Shown here piece by piece: positions 1 through 11,119 of a DNA stretch of 64,000 nucleotides. This DNA comes from Gari tellinella (taxonomy: Eukaryota > Mollusca > Bivalvia > Cardiida > Psammobiidae), in assembly GCA_922989275.2 (NCBI GenBank), contig OV277867.1:2542001-2606000 (forward strand), read 5' to 3'. The number at the start of each line of letters is the position of its first letter. The stretch's first letter is position 1. The position numbers and the translations under genes were made by a program. Below the pieces are notes generated by a model. It worked only from the letters and a program-made list of their open reading frames with translations, was not told the origin of the DNA and did no database searches.

Positions 1-134
1 GTATGACTTAATAAATATCGATAAGAGTGTCAAACAGTTTGGGTCCTGATCAGACGCCTTGTTACGCGGCGACTGATCAGGACCCAAAATGTTTGCAAAC
101 GCGCTTTAAGGCGTCACCGAGAGTGAAAGGGTTA
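1..134. mobile_element. Family C MITE, cut by window start
   Basis: Core palindrome GTCAAACAGTTTGGGTCC .. GACCCAAAATGTTTGC at about 29-101, then GAGTGAAAGGGTTAA end at 134. The left half lies outside the window. Confidence 0.8.
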
Positions 135-144
135 ACTCTTTGAA

Positions 145-205
145 CGCTATATTAATATATATACTGCAGTATATATATATATATATATATATTAATATTA
201 ATTTA
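145..205. repeat. TA microsatellite
   Basis: Run of (TA)n with a central CTGCAG, lying between a C element and a G element. Confidence 0.8.
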
Positions 206-247
206 ATTCCCTATCTGGAATATTGAAAAAAATATTGTGAAATTGTG

Positions 248-492
248 TATCTTTGAACCCTAGTCACGCATTTATATAGGAGTCCTTTCAAACATCGTAC
301 CTATGAAAGTACACGATATATATACAACCAGTGAAGACCCAGATCAGAGGGCTCATATGAACAGGGTCTGCACTATTGTCATTTTACAATACATTGATAA
401 AACAACCATTAAATACATGTAGTCAAAAATGGAATAAACTAAATTAGAAACTGGAATCGTCCATTTAAAATATCAGGGAGGAAGGAGTAAAA
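248..492. mobile_element. Family G MITE, degenerate
   Basis: TTTGAACCCTAGTCACGCAT start, core CAGTGAAGACCCAGATCAGAG .. CAGGGTCTGCACT, and tail GGGAGGAAGGAGTAAAA. The core has lost part of its second arm. Confidence 0.6.
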
Positions 493-621
493 CGCTTTGT
501 GGCAAACAGTTGGAATAAATATTTCATCACAACCGTATTTTAAAAAATAGGAAAATTGTATTATCGTATAAACTGTAATTTCGGCACAAGCGAGATTAAA
601 CTGGCTCTATCGAAATAAATA

Positions 622-828
622 TACAGTAAAACCTCGCTATTACAACCACTAAAACGAAAGCTAATTGATTATATAATAGAGAGGTGTCAGCTTAAAGCAA
701 GATGACAGTAAAACAGAAAGCTCCTTAAGGAGCTTTCTGTTTCCCTGTCACCTTGCTTCAGCAGGTCACCTACCGTAAATACCCTAATAATGAACATAAT
801 TTAGTGGTCGTAATAGCGAGGTTGTATA
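622..828. mobile_element. Family F MITE
   Basis: TACAGTAAAACCTCGCTATT start and a complementary TAGCGAGGTTGTA end. Core is a nearly perfect hairpin centred on GCTCCTTAAGGAGC (about 726). Lies in or near the secreted-gene first intron. Confidence 0.8.
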
Positions 829-859
829 TAAAAAAAAGTGTTGAATAAAGTCCACATAC

Positions 860-911
860 CTTCAGCTACTGACAAACACAACACCAGAGCCAGGAGGAAG
901 ACGAATGTCAT
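860..911 (-). CDS. First coding exon (signal peptide) of a secreted protein, continues off left edge
   Basis: The minus-strand ATG at 911-909 opens MTFVFLLALVLCLSVAE followed by G, split by the intron. This is a short N-terminus, a hydrophobic core of about 12 residues and a small-residue cleavage region, as in a classical signal peptide. The frame runs into a good donor, GAAG|GTATGT, at 860/859, leaving one base of a codon. A TATA box lies about 130 bp upstream, which supports a real first exon. The mature protein is outside the window, so its function cannot be told. Seen: signal-like peptide, donor and TATA box. Inferred: a small secreted peptide or protein. A chance ORF is possible but would not explain all three signals. 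Confidence 0.62.
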
Positions 912-1009
912 GGTAACGAATTATTTCAAATTGTCACAATTTAAAATTCCTACACTGACACCCCTTCTATCTCAAGATCACTAGAGAATGTCTGACTACT
1001 GTTACAGAT

Positions 1010-1046
1010 GTGAACTTTTCTCAGTCAAGGAAAGATGTTTATATAG
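1010..1046 (-). promoter_or_regulatory. TATA-box core promoter of the secreted-protein gene
   Basis: Read on the minus strand, CTATATAAACATC (TATA box at about 1038-1045) sits about 30 bp before a likely start site near 1010 and about 130 bp before the signal-peptide ATG. A 70-bp hairpin (1158-1228) and a family C MITE (1267-1482) lie just upstream of it. Confidence 0.5.
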
Positions 1047-1157
1047 CCAGATTGATTCATCATTATTTGACACCGCATACCAGTGTGCAAATAGATTTTG
1101 ACAGTCTATTATTTATTAAGCGATCGTGCACGTGGTGTCAAAATACACGTGATGTTG

Positions 1158-1228
1158 TTAAATGCAGAATAAAAGTAATACAGAAAGCTCCGAAAGGAGC
1201 TTTCTGTATTACTTTTGTTCTGCATTAA
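1158..1228. repeat. Hairpin just upstream of the TATA box
   Basis: Near-perfect inverted repeat: AATGCAGAA..AGTAATACAG / AAGCTCC, loop GAAA, then the complement ending TTCTGCATT. The inner part (CAGAAAGCTCC) is the family F core, but the outer stem differs and no F ends are present, so this is an isolated core. Confidence 0.7.
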
Positions 1229-1266
1229 ACATGTATGTACTCGTATACACTCTTGTTCTCTTAATG

Positions 1267-1482
1267 TTAACCCCTTCACTGCCTTACCCCGAGCGCTCTA
1301 GTTATTTGCAAACAGTTTGATCCTGATCAAACGCCGCGTAACGCGGCGTCTGATCAAGATAAAAACTGTTTGACATTCATTTCAATATTTCTGATGTCAG
1401 AATATCTAATTTTTCATTTTGAGAAATAAAGGCAGCCGACAAATTGTTAAAATTGCTGACGTCACGGCAGTGAAGGGGTTAA
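1267..1482. mobile_element. Family C MITE, complete
   Basis: TTAA on both sides, TTAACCCCTTCACTGCC / GGCAGTGAAGGGGTTAA termini, core with GACGCCGCGTAACGCGGCGTC. About 220 bp upstream of the TATA box. Confidence 0.85.
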
Positions 1483-1902
1483 AGCACGTTTAAGATAAGT
1501 CTGTCTGTATACCCTTGACTAAGCATAACATGCATCGACTATTTTAAAGATTACTTTCCTAACAATTAGAACCAAAAGTCGGATAAATGATACTGGAATT
1601 TGTTATAAATTCTAACTAAATCTGTGTCATATGATAAAGTTTTGGAATCGTTTAAGAAAACAGGCAGTACTTCGAAGCAGGTGTCGTTTTTATCTGTTGT
1701 TTTCGTGATATATTGGTATAGAGAATTAGCAAGGGTGATCGATCACGAGCCGTGTAACAATTACTAGGTATTATTACTCATTAGTATGAGATGAAATATC
1801 AATATTCATAAGCATTATCATAAACTAGATTGACACTTGATCTGCTGCTCTATATGACGACTGGTATCTGCAAATAGTTTGAATTAAGATCAGACAGTAA
1901 GT

Positions 1903-2160
1903 CTTCACCCATTACCCCATACATACACCTTTTTACGCCTCCACTTTATTCATCCACTGAAGAAAATAATTACACTTTATACAGTTATGAACATGCACCC
2001 TTACAAATACATTTTTATCCTAGCAGGTGATAGCTTAAAGCAGGCTGAAAGTAAAGCAGAAAATGCCTTAAGGCACATTCTGCTTTACTTTCAACCGGCT
2101 TTAAATGGTCACTTATCTTCAATACTAGAAATGCATGTAGTCTATGGCGTAATGGGTTAA
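1903..2160. mobile_element. Family D MITE
   Basis: ACCCATTACCCCATA start and GGCGTAATGGGTTAA end, core hairpin of the CTTAAAGCAGG type centred near 2074. A degenerate C-type half core (CAAATAGTTTGAATTAAGAT) lies just before it. Confidence 0.75.
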
Positions 2161-2219
2161 AGGGGTTTTAATGGCTAAATCGTAAAATAAGTGTTTTCTT
2201 TAAGCGGATTCTAAATTGC

Positions 2220-2580
2220 TACAAGACAATAATGATAGTATTAGTAATAATGATAATAATAATAGAATTATAATACATGTATTGATATATTATTAACAAT
2301 AATTGTAACATAAAATGATAATAATACATATAATTATAATTATAATAATTACAATTAATTTAATCATTATAATACTGATTAACATTAGTAGTAGTAGTAG
2401 TAGTGGTAGAAGTTGTCGTTGTTGTTGTTGTAGTAGTAGTAGTTGTAGTAATAATAGCAATAATAATAATAATAATACAAGTACATATGTAGTTGTTGTT
2501 TTTTAATAGCAGCAGCAGGAGAAGAAGCAAAAATAGTAGTAGTTAGTAGTAGTAATAGTAATAATAGTAGTAGTTGTTGC
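2220..2580. repeat. Trinucleotide-rich low-complexity tract
   Basis: Mixed AAT/ATT, AGT and TTG triplet runs. The short ORF over it is poly-Ile/Ser/Asn and is not a gene. Confidence 0.85.
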
Positions 2581-2670
2581 TACAGAAGAAGTTTTCTTAT
2601 TTTAATCAAAACATTGCTGTCAATAGCTGTAGGCAATGTAGAACGGTCGGCCATTCTTGTCAACTGGCGG

Positions 2671-2918
2671 TACAGTGGGGAAAACGTTATTTTTACCCGT
2701 TTAAACGCAAACGAAACGCAAACGCAATACACTAAATGTAGAAAATAACATCTTTTTGACAATTCCAAATATTGATTTTAAGCTGAGTGGCAAACAGTTT
2801 GGAGTCAGATCAGACGCCGGGTTACCGGCGTCTGATCTGGCTCCAAACTGTTTGTATGGGAAATAATATTTTTAGCGTAAACGCGTTTAATGGGAAAGAA
2901 TAACGTTTTCTCCACTGT
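2671..2918 (+). mobile_element. Family A MITE
   Basis: TACAGTGGGGAAAACG start, TTTTCTCCACTGT end. Core GTTTGGAGTCAGATCAGACG .. GGCTCCAAACTGTTTG at about 2793-2856. Confidence 0.85.
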
Positions 2919-3105
2919 TCCACACTATCCTCGTGTCTGGTTAGGATCAACACTTTTCGATACTCATATCGACGCTTCCTTAGCCAATAACTTAAGTAAG
3001 AAAAGGCATATTATAATTGTATTCAGCAGGTGACGTCATGTTAGTTACTAGGTTAAGTTGTCCATTCATAATAATTATTAGTAAGGCATACAATATAGGT
3101 GTCAA

Positions 3106-3575
3106 TTAACCCTTTCGCTACCTGGTTTACAACCATAGCATATGCAATCAGTTTGGATCAAGACCAGACAGTATGACAGAAAACCCCGTGATACCGTCCG
3201 CTAAGTTTTTGTCTGCTTGTTTATGAAACGCGGCGTTTGATCAGGATCCAAACTGTTTGGCAGACATATAAAATCTAAAGTTTCCTTAAAATGCAGACAA
3301 AAACTTAGCAGACAGATGCACGGTTATGACTGTGCTACACGAGGTTTGATGGCATTATGGTAGTGGAAGTTGTCACTCTCAATGACGTCATAAAGCGCGT
3401 TTGCAAACAGTTTAGGTTCTGATCAGACGCCGCGTAACGCGGCGTCTGATCAGGATCTAAACTGTTTGACACTCGTTTTGAAATTCATACTGCCTTAAAT
3501 TTAACATTGAAACGATATTGCAAGCAGGATTTTTTTAAGCAGACGACAATATTGCGGTAAAGGGATACAATAAAT
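3106..3575. mobile_element. Two adjacent family C elements, the first rearranged
   Basis: The first starts TTAACCCTTTCGCTACC at 3106. Its core is interrupted by a separate inverted repeat, GCTAAGTTTTTGTCTGC (about 3209) against GCAGACAAAAACTTAGC (about 3294), enclosing a half core. The second (about 3376-3575) starts CACTCTCAATGACGTCAT and has an intact GCGTAACGC-centred core. Confidence 0.65.
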
Positions 3576-4130
3576 TGTCGACAGATTTGATCATGAAAGG
3601 GTCAAAGAAGATACTGTTGTATTGATGGCCGATTTACGACTATATTGTTATCGCCTTCCGCAGTATTGTCGTTTGTTCTCTACATATTAATGCGCCTAAA
3701 ACATTTTAAATAATATTACAATGTTCCAATTTTAAAATTAATGAATAAAAAAAAATGTTTTATGTAAATAAAATCACGACAGAAACAAAGTAAGGTCAAT
3801 AAACTTCTATTGTTAACATACCGGTAAACTAAATCAGCGAAATATAACTAGGATGAGTTTACTTTGACCTTTTAAGCGGATGTACATGTATCTTTTCATA
3901 TGTTCTTCATACTTGGAGGAAAATACAATAGCCACTATCTACTTTTTACCACCAGATGAAGAGCAATTACATGTACATGCAATACAAATCATGATAAAAT
4001 GCGCAGTTTTTAACAGTTACCCAGCTAGCTCTATAGGTCTGCTTTCTATGCAAGGGCTCGAATCGTCCCGACCGAGAAGTTTTTCTTCGAAATGTATTTC
4101 CCGTTCCATAAGTTATACATTTACATGTAT

Positions 4131-4355
4131 TTAAACCCTTTCATGATCAAATTATCCGGGAGAATTTTACTCATTCCCTGTTTCATTATCGGCTGCTTTA
4201 TTTTTGCTGTCTGCAATGTCGTTTCAAAGTTAAACAATAAGACAGTATGACTCAAGAAATATCAAAATGATTGTCAAACAGTTTGGCGGCGTCTGGTCAG
4301 AATCAAAACTGTTTGCAAACGCGCTTTTAAGCGTCATTGAGAGCGAAAGGGTTAA
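4131..4355. mobile_element. Family C MITE with half-deleted core
   Basis: TTAA at both ends. Only one arm of the core hairpin remains (GGCGGCGTCTGGTCAGAATC). Confidence 0.75.
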
Positions 4356-4815
4356 TTGTTAAGTGTTGTATGGGAGCCTGCCAAATTTACAGGCCACTGG
4401 TAAAATGTAGTTTTTAGGGTTTTTCTAAGCCTACAATGCCAGTTTCAAATTAAGTCTAGATCAAGTCCAATTTTGACTATTAAAGCACGAAAATTGTGTG
4501 TATAATTCCGTGACTATTAAAGGTTGTTTATTACAATATGTTGCAAAAAATACAAACTGTACAAACCCTGATTATAGACAGGCTCCTTCAGGAGCTCTTT
4601 GATTTTGATATACAGTCTGCATAGGATAAGTGTACATATCACAATGTCATGTCGATATACACTGTTTATAAAACGACGAAAAACATGGAAACGGTCAATG
4701 AGTTTAACAATGGCTATGCTTTTAGTTATCAAAATCAGAATTTATGCATTTTGACTGCCCAAACATCGACTTGAGTGATAAACAATTTTGATCCTGACAA
4801 AAGGATTAAACTAGA

Positions 4816-5065
4816 TACAGTGGAGAATCTGTTATTCTTTCCCTATAAACGCGTTTACGCTAAAACTATTATTTGCAGTGCAAACAGTTTGGAGCCAGAT
4901 CAGACGCCGGGTAACCCGGCGTCTGATCAGGCTCCAAACTGTTTGCCACCAAGATAAACAAGAATGATCAGAATTGTTCAAAAGTTGTTCTTTTCTACGT
5001 TTTAGTGCTTTACGTTTGCGTACGTTTGCGTTTAAACGGGAAAGAATAACAGATTCTCCACTGTA
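4816..5065 (-). mobile_element. Family A MITE
   Basis: TACAGTGGAGAATCTG start, CAGATTCTCCACTGTA end, complete. Core centred on GGGTAACCC near 4914. Confidence 0.9.
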
Positions 5066-5321
5066 TATATGAACCGTACCATGACAAAACCTGCCTTATT
5101 GCATTGCAAGCAGTGTAGATCAATTCCAGCCGCCGCGTCTTTGACGCGGTGGCTGGCCTTGATCTACTCTGATTGATACCCACATGTATCTAAAGAATTG
5201 TTTTAGCAGTATTATATACGGTATTTGGTAATGTAGATCAAACTCAGGTTGCAGAGCCTGGGATGAGAAAAGGTGCCTGGTACGTACAATGTTGCGCAAT
5301 AAGGCAAGTTTTGTCACGACA

Positions 5322-6325
5322 CGGCTCATATGTATCATGCTATCCTTGTCACAGGGACCCGACACGATTGACTTTTGAGAGAGAAAAATGTCAGAAGGTA
5401 TATATAGAGACAAGGGGTACAACTGATTGTCAGCATATTCTCACCCTACCTCGACAAAGTCGGGCATATCATGAATAATACTTGATGAAACTGTACCCTT
5501 TTTGCATTTCTGTCTAGCTAATATAATACCCTTCCATAAAAACATAACATAAAGTCAACTGTCAGCATGCATTTTCAGCAGTAACTGCGTCTACTCCCTA
5601 AAATCACTGATTTTTAGAAAACGGGACAGGTGTTCGTTCACAGCCGACACGGCATTGACCACTACTGTACGCTTGTGAAGGCGGTTATATCGAGCATGAC
5701 AGTCATACAGTTCCATATGTATACGTTTTTGACACCGATCAAAGTTGATTTATTCTCAAGTCATTGCCGTACCAACAACAAATTTGCATGTTTACATTAC
5801 AGGGACCCGACACGATTGACTATTGAGAGAAAAAATTGTCAAAATGTATATATTATAGTCTACATGTATATATTTACCTTCTGACATTTTTTTCTCTCAA
5901 AAATCAATCATGTCGAGTCCCTGTGGTCAAAAATGTATATATATAGAACTGTATGACTGTCATGCTCGATATTACCGCCTAAACAAGCATAAAGTAGTGG
6001 TCAATGCCGTGTCGGCTGTGAACGAACACCTGTCCCGTTTTCCGAAAATCGGTGATTTCAGGGAGAAGACGCAGTTACTGTTGAAAATACATGCTTACAG
6101 TTGGATTTATGTTATGTTTTTATTGAAGGGTATTATATTTGCTAGACAGAAATGCAAAAGTGTGCAGTTTCATCAAGTTTTATTTATGATATACCCGGAT
6201 TTGTCGTGATAGGGCGAGAATATACTGACGATCAGTTGTACCCCTTGTCTCTATATATACCTTCTGACAAATTTTCTCTAAAAAATCAATCGTGTCGGAC
6301 CCCTGTGATCCTTGTGACTATGGAC
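5322..6325. mobile_element. About 1-kb foldback element
   Basis: Arms of about 450 bp face each other. ATCCTTGTCACAGGGACCCG (about 5342) pairs with the sequence ending ATCCTTGTGACTA (about 6320). GACACGGCATTGACCAC (5647) pairs with GTGGTCAATGCCGTGTC (5997). The centre (about 5802-5922) is a second, smaller palindrome bearing the same CAGGGACCCGACACGATTGA ends. No transposase is visible; the short ORFs over it are shadows of the palindrome. Confidence 0.75.
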
Positions 6326-6462
6326 TAGCGCCATTGAGAGATTGAGGAGGAACAATGCCACCTGTGACTGTAGAGGCCGATTCTTGATCCACATGCTCTG
6401 CTGCAGTAGTGGCATATGAAGACTGATGATTCCTGGTTGATTGGGATGTTGGTTTAAACTGG
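6325..6462 (-). pseudogene. 3' tail of a LINE-type ORF with a C2H2-like zinc finger (relic)
   Basis: In one minus frame the peptide FICHYCSRACGSRIGLYSHR then WHC is read, with stop at 6325-6327. The spacing is C-x2-C-x12-H-x3-C with a central SRIGL. That SRIGL-SH finger is typical of the C-terminal end of non-LTR retrotransposon polyproteins in invertebrates (known from memory). Upstream the frame hits a stop after about 45 codons, so this is a truncated fragment. It directly abuts the foldback ending near 6320. Confidence 0.55.
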
Positions 6463-6639
6463 TTGATGGTTTCAAATCTTTAATTCGAATCCTTCATAGT
6501 AATAGTCGTTTCCATGAATCTGACTCATTACTCATCCGCTCAAAGAAGCATCACTCAGTAATATCGCTAAAACGTTAAATCGAATAATTTTGAAAACTGT
6601 ATTAGAACAAACAGTGAAACGATTTAAAACAATAAACTT

Positions 6640-6985
6640 CAGATGAATACACATAACACTCTTAAGTAAATAAGATGATAACACAACTGGAACAACCTAC
6701 GTTCGCTTTCCTTGTGTACGAATGGTAACGGACACTCTCTATGAAGGAGATTAGGTAACGGGTCGTTTCTGCCTAAGTTGGTTCGACATAGGTCGTTTCG
6801 GCTTATTTTTAGAGGTAGGTCGTTTCGGTCCATTTGGTGGGTCGATTTTGGTCTGACATATCCACAATCTACATTAATATCTAACGCATAAACTCGGACC
6901 TGCAATACAAACAGTGTAAACCCTGATCCGATATTTTCAAAATCAAATATATCAACTAATGATATTAATGTAATAAATATTCATT
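6640..6985. other. No gene or repeat recognised
   Basis: AT-rich sequence with repeated TAGGTCGTTTCGG-like words (about 6777-6845), otherwise nothing identifiable. Confidence 0.4.
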
Positions 6986-6987
6986 TA

Positions 6988-7245
6988 AAGTCCCATTGTG
7001 TTTTCAGACCTTTTCATAATGTCTGAAACACAATAACGGTTAATAATAATGTTTGAACATTCTAATGGGCCAAACTGATCTATGAAATGATGAAGACGGA
7101 CCTAAATCACCAAAAAGGGCGATTTAAAATCATAACAAACCGAAAATAGAGCGTCTGCCATAAACCTTACCACACGGCTTAGTATCACGTGATACAGCCG
7201 GAGTCAACATCACCGTGTGCAACCGCAATTACCTTCGACGGTCGA
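6988..7245. repeat. Dispersed repeat K, copy 1
   Basis: AAAGTCCCATTGTGTTTTCA through ACACGGCTTAGTATCACGTG. A second copy starts at about 52650 with the same word order. Confidence 0.7.
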
Positions 7246-7765
7246 TCCATCAGTCAGTTAGACTATCACACTTTTTTGTCCGCTCTCTAACTCGAATATC
7301 TTTTATCCGATCTTCCACAAACTTGCTGAAAATGTTCATTGATATAAAATCAAGGTTTAGTTTGATTACTACTAAAATCGCATAAGGTGTTTTTGAGTTA
7401 TTGCCTGTTAATTTATAAAAAATGACTGTTTCAGTCATTTTTGCACTCTAAAAAAAACCAGTTTTTATCGGATATTCACCAAACATGCTGAAAATATTTA
7501 TTCATATAAAATTCAGGTCTAGTTTGATTATTACAAAAATCGCATGTGGCATATCTGAGTTTTTGCCCTTTATGTATTAAAAAATGACTGTTTCAGCATT
7601 TTTCAGCAATAACTCAGACATGCCTTATGCGATTTTGCTAGTTATTGAACCTGACCTAGATTCTATACTAATAAACATTTGTAGCAAGTTTGGTAAAGAT
7701 CCAAAAAGAAATGTTTGAGTTAGAGAGCGGACAAGGCTGAAACAGTCATTTTCAGCAAGCTCAAG
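7246..7765. repeat. Foldback linked to repeat K
   Basis: TTGTCCGCTCTCTAACTCGA at 7276 is inverted at about 7714-7732 (GTTAGAGAGCGGACAA). Internally GTTTCAGTCATTTTTG and ATAAAATCAAGGTTTAG segments are repeated directly and inverted. The first part is also present downstream of K copy 2 (about 53258). Confidence 0.7.
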
Positions 7766-7844
7766 GTATACATTCTCTATAGTTTATTTGACCGTTTACC
7801 CACAGTGAAAGATATGTACACGTTGTTATTGAATCTCATAGTGT

Positions 7845-8030
7845 TTAACCCTGTGCCTACTTTACGGAGTTTACAAACTATTTGAATCTAAAAAGACGCC
7901 GCGTTACGTGGCGTCTCATCTGGATCCAAACTATTTGACACTCGTCTTAAGGTTTGTTTAATTAAAACAATGCATAAATCTAAACTGAACACATTTTGCA
8001 GACGACAATGTCGAAGCAGACGTCTGTGCA
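7845..8030. mobile_element. Family C MITE, right end lost
   Basis: TTTAACCCTGTGCCTAC start, core with GACGCCGCGTTACGTGGCGTC. It runs into a family I element. Confidence 0.6.
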
Positions 8031-8033
8031 GCA

Positions 8034-8250
8034 GAATAAGGGTTATCCAGATGTTCCAGCTAAACATGTAAGCGAGAGTAATCTGAACCAATCTAACATT
8101 TTCTCACTCATTTCAGCACCGAATGCTATGGTGTTACTACTGATTAAACCGTCTATTCGAGACACTTTTAATGAGTATGACACCATTGGGTTTAAAAGCA
8201 GAAATAAAGATTTAAGTTTTCGAAATACTTCCGTTATCTGGAGCCCTGTA
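8034..8250. mobile_element. Family I palindromic element
   Basis: Degenerate left end GGTTATCCAGATG and right end TTATCTGGAGCCCTG; inner stem CTATGGTGTTACTACT .. GAGTATGACACCATTGG. Related copies at 53594 and 56821. Confidence 0.65.
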
Positions 8251-8259
8251 TTTACAGAG

Positions 8260-9226
8260 TTGTCCTTCTTTCCATTCACAAGGGAGGCTTTTTAATTGGT
8301 GCTAGCACAAAAATATTATAAATAAAATTTAAAAAGCGAATTGCTTAGATAAAACCGGTTTTTGTGAAAGAATCACGTCCCACGTAGTTCAAATGGGACC
8401 CCAAACAACCGTTTTATGCAGGTTTCTCAAAAGCACAATGCGGCTTTAAATGATAATAGTCTGAGTTTGAATCCAGATCAAAAGCGCAGAAATATGACAT
8501 TAACAAGTAGTTGCACCCAGACCAGATGTTGAATAACACTGCAAGAGTTATTCAGCATCTGATCTGCTTCTGGTCTGAATGGAAACTGGTTGACGCTTGT
8601 GTGAAATAAATCTTACTTATAAAAGTTTGATTATGCTTGAATAATATTCTCTTGTTTCATGAAATCTTTTACAATATAGAGTTTAGGCCAAGCTCGGGTT
8701 TCTGTCTCTTTACAGTGTTAATGTTCAATGTTTCAAGAAATATTGTGATCTCTGAATTAACTCCTGGTTTTATCTCCACACCTCTATAATTCAGTTTAAA
8801 ACTATCATCAGTGCTCTCAATAATTTCGATTTTTTTCTAGCTGTTCAGATGTCATAAAGCGAGTTCAACTCCCTTCAGATGATATATTTTTTGACTATGG
8901 CTTCAGATGATCCAGGCTGAACGAAGCAAGCCGCCGTGTCTGTATATGTCTCTCATACAGACATGCTTGAAACGAAGCAGTGGATGACCCCCTATTCTTA
9001 CCTACTTAAGATCAAGGTTCATATGAACATATTCGCAAAGTGTCGTTTTGGTTTCATATCCACAAGAATGATGGAAGAGATTAGTTAACATACGGCCATC
9101 CATTATAATACACGAGAATACTTTTACATACCGACACCTGTCACCTTCCTGCAAAGTTTCATCCTCGGATAAACTCGTATGACTAAACTTCTTTTTTTTT
9201 TTTTAAATCGTATGTCTCTGAAAAAA
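8260..9226. other. Intergenic, no gene seen
   Basis: Contains a hairpin near 8530-8575 (CAGATGTTGAATAAC .. GTTATTCAGCATCTG), a small one at 8938-8964 (TGTCTGTATA .. TACAGACA), and a possible weak splice-like site near 9133; no convincing coding exon. Confidence 0.4.
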
Positions 9227-9556
9227 TACAGCGCTCCCTCATTACAACGACATCCAATTGGAGACAAATATCGTGTGCGTTGTTCGGAAGGAGTGTTCTT
9301 TGGAGGGAAATACGCTTACATTTGTAAACAGCTTGAATCCAGATCAGACGCCGCGTCACGCGGCGTCTGATCTGGATTCAAGCTGTTGGTCACTCGTCGT
9401 TATTTTATTTGTCAAAATGTCCATTATGTAAGAAAATACAGCAGACAACAACTTTAAGCAGACGATATTGTACACGTTAAAGCGTTAGACATAATTTTCT
9501 TGAGAACTGCGGCAAGCTACGTTGTAAGGAGCGAATCGTTGTAAGGAGGGCCGTTG
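9227..9556. mobile_element. Family B MITE, right end decayed
   Basis: TACAGCGCTCCCTCATTACA start; core CAGCTTGAATCCAGATCAG .. CTGATCTGGATTCAAGCTG at about 9328-9393; right end only recognisable as GTAAGGAGGGCCGTTG. Confidence 0.75.
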
Positions 9557-10309
9557 AATGTGTGTGACTGTAAGTCCAAACTACTTCACAGTACTAGCGC
9601 ATTCGGAACATTGCATGTATAACTGGAATTCCAAAGAGGCGATCGAGTTAAAAGGGAAAGAAGAACATCTCCTCCACTGAATGCTCATCTTGAGGCCAGT
9701 AGCGCGTTCAAGTACCGTATCGGCGAACAGCAACGTTAACCGATGCAAACAACCCTTATACATGTAGTACGACACCTAACGTTCTTCAATACTCTTCAAT
9801 AATAATTCATTTCGCCCCATGTTTATTTACTCTTCAAGGGTATGAACGAACTATTTACGAATCGGGATAACACACACAAAAGTGTAGGCCTACTAATCAA
9901 ATGAAATACATCAATGTTACCGCATATAAAAATAAGATTTAGCTGCTTAGATGTAAGCTGCTTTGTTTGATACATTATGTATCGGAAATTGATGGTTTAT
10001 TGATGAGAAATTAACTCGGGACTTTTCGCTGTGTAAACTCATTTGGTTGCCATTTTGTTTTCCTTGTTGGCGATGGCTAACTACCTCTGAGGCCGTTCGT
10101 GCCGTTTGCAATCGATATCGTGCAAAAAGGTCGTTTTAGTTAAATTGTTACGTTTTTTTATGCAATCGGAACCGTAGCTGAACGCGCTACAGTACTGTAT
10201 GTGGGTTGTCACGATGGCTGTCAAAACACCGCAGTTTTGACGGGTTAGGGTCCAATACATGTGCAGTTCTGAGTTTTAATGTTGTTTTTTCTCCATGTGA
10301 CGCGAAACG
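9557..10309. other. Intergenic, no gene seen
   Basis: Only a short family A terminal fragment is recognised (about 9648-9682, GGGAAAGAAGAACATCTCC). Confidence 0.4.
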
Positions 10310-10518
10310 TTTGTTCACCCCCTCACTGCAATGATGGCATCTGCTTTGAACAATTTTCGTCTGCTTTTTTTCTCAAATTTAAAGTTTATGTAAACTGAAA
10401 GGTAGTAACGTTATGACTGTGTCAAACACTTTTGGTCCTTAAAAGACGCGTCTGATCATAATCTAAACTGTTATATAACAAGAGCTGTCGGACAGCTGTA
10501 AGACAGTGAATGGGTTAA
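10310..10518. mobile_element. Family C MITE, degenerate
   Basis: CACCCCCTCACTGCAATGA start and GACAGTGAATGGGTTAA end; core much reduced (AAAAGACGCGTCTGATCA). Confidence 0.65.
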
Positions 10519-10607
10519 AATAGACAACTCTAAAGACGATGAATTGGGTGTCTTGTTTGGCCTCAGGATGTTTGCACTGTACACCAGTTGCAAGAGCACA
10601 CGCACTT

Positions 10608-10854
10608 TTAACCATTTCACTCTCAATGACGCCTAAAAGCGCGTTTGCAAACAGTTTGGATCGTGATCAGACGCCGCGTAACACGGCGTCTGATCACGAT
10701 CCAAACCGTTTGACGTTCATATCAATATGTTTTAAGTCTTACTACTTTGAATCTTACCTTGAAATGATCTTGCAAACATCAAACTTGAATCAGACGACAG
10801 AGAAACGGTGAAGGGGTAAAATACCCCGGGAAAATTTGGCAGTGAAAGGGTTAA
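10608..10854. mobile_element. Family C MITE, complete
   Basis: TTAACCATTTCACTCTCAAT start, GCAGTGAAAGGGTTAA end, core centred on GCGTAACACGGC. Confidence 0.85.
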
Positions 10855-10869
10855 TAGGAAAGAATAAGT

Positions 10870-11119
10870 TACAGTGGAGAATCTGTTATTCTTTCCCGTT
10901 TAAACGCAAACGTGCGCAAACGCAAAGCACGAAAACGTAGAAAAGTACAACTTTTGGATAATTCTGATAATTCATGTTTATCTTGGTGGCAAACAGTTTG
11001 GAGCCTGATCAGACGCCGGGTTACCCGGCGTCTGATCTGGCTCCAAACTGTTTGCACTGCAAATAATAGTTTTAGCGTAAACGCGTTTATTTGGAAAGAA
11101 TAACGTTTTCTCCACTGTA
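10870..11119 (+). mobile_element. Family A MITE
   Basis: TACAGTGGAGAATCTG start and ACGTTTTCTCCACTGTA end: the two ends belong to the two terminal variants (TCTG and AACG), so this is a chimeric copy. Core at 10987-11053. Confidence 0.88.

Noticed and set aside
9133..9167. Possible first coding exon (MKLCRKVTGV, donor GTATGT) on the minus strand
   Set aside because: Only a weak donor and a short peptide; no promoter, signal peptide or phase partner found.
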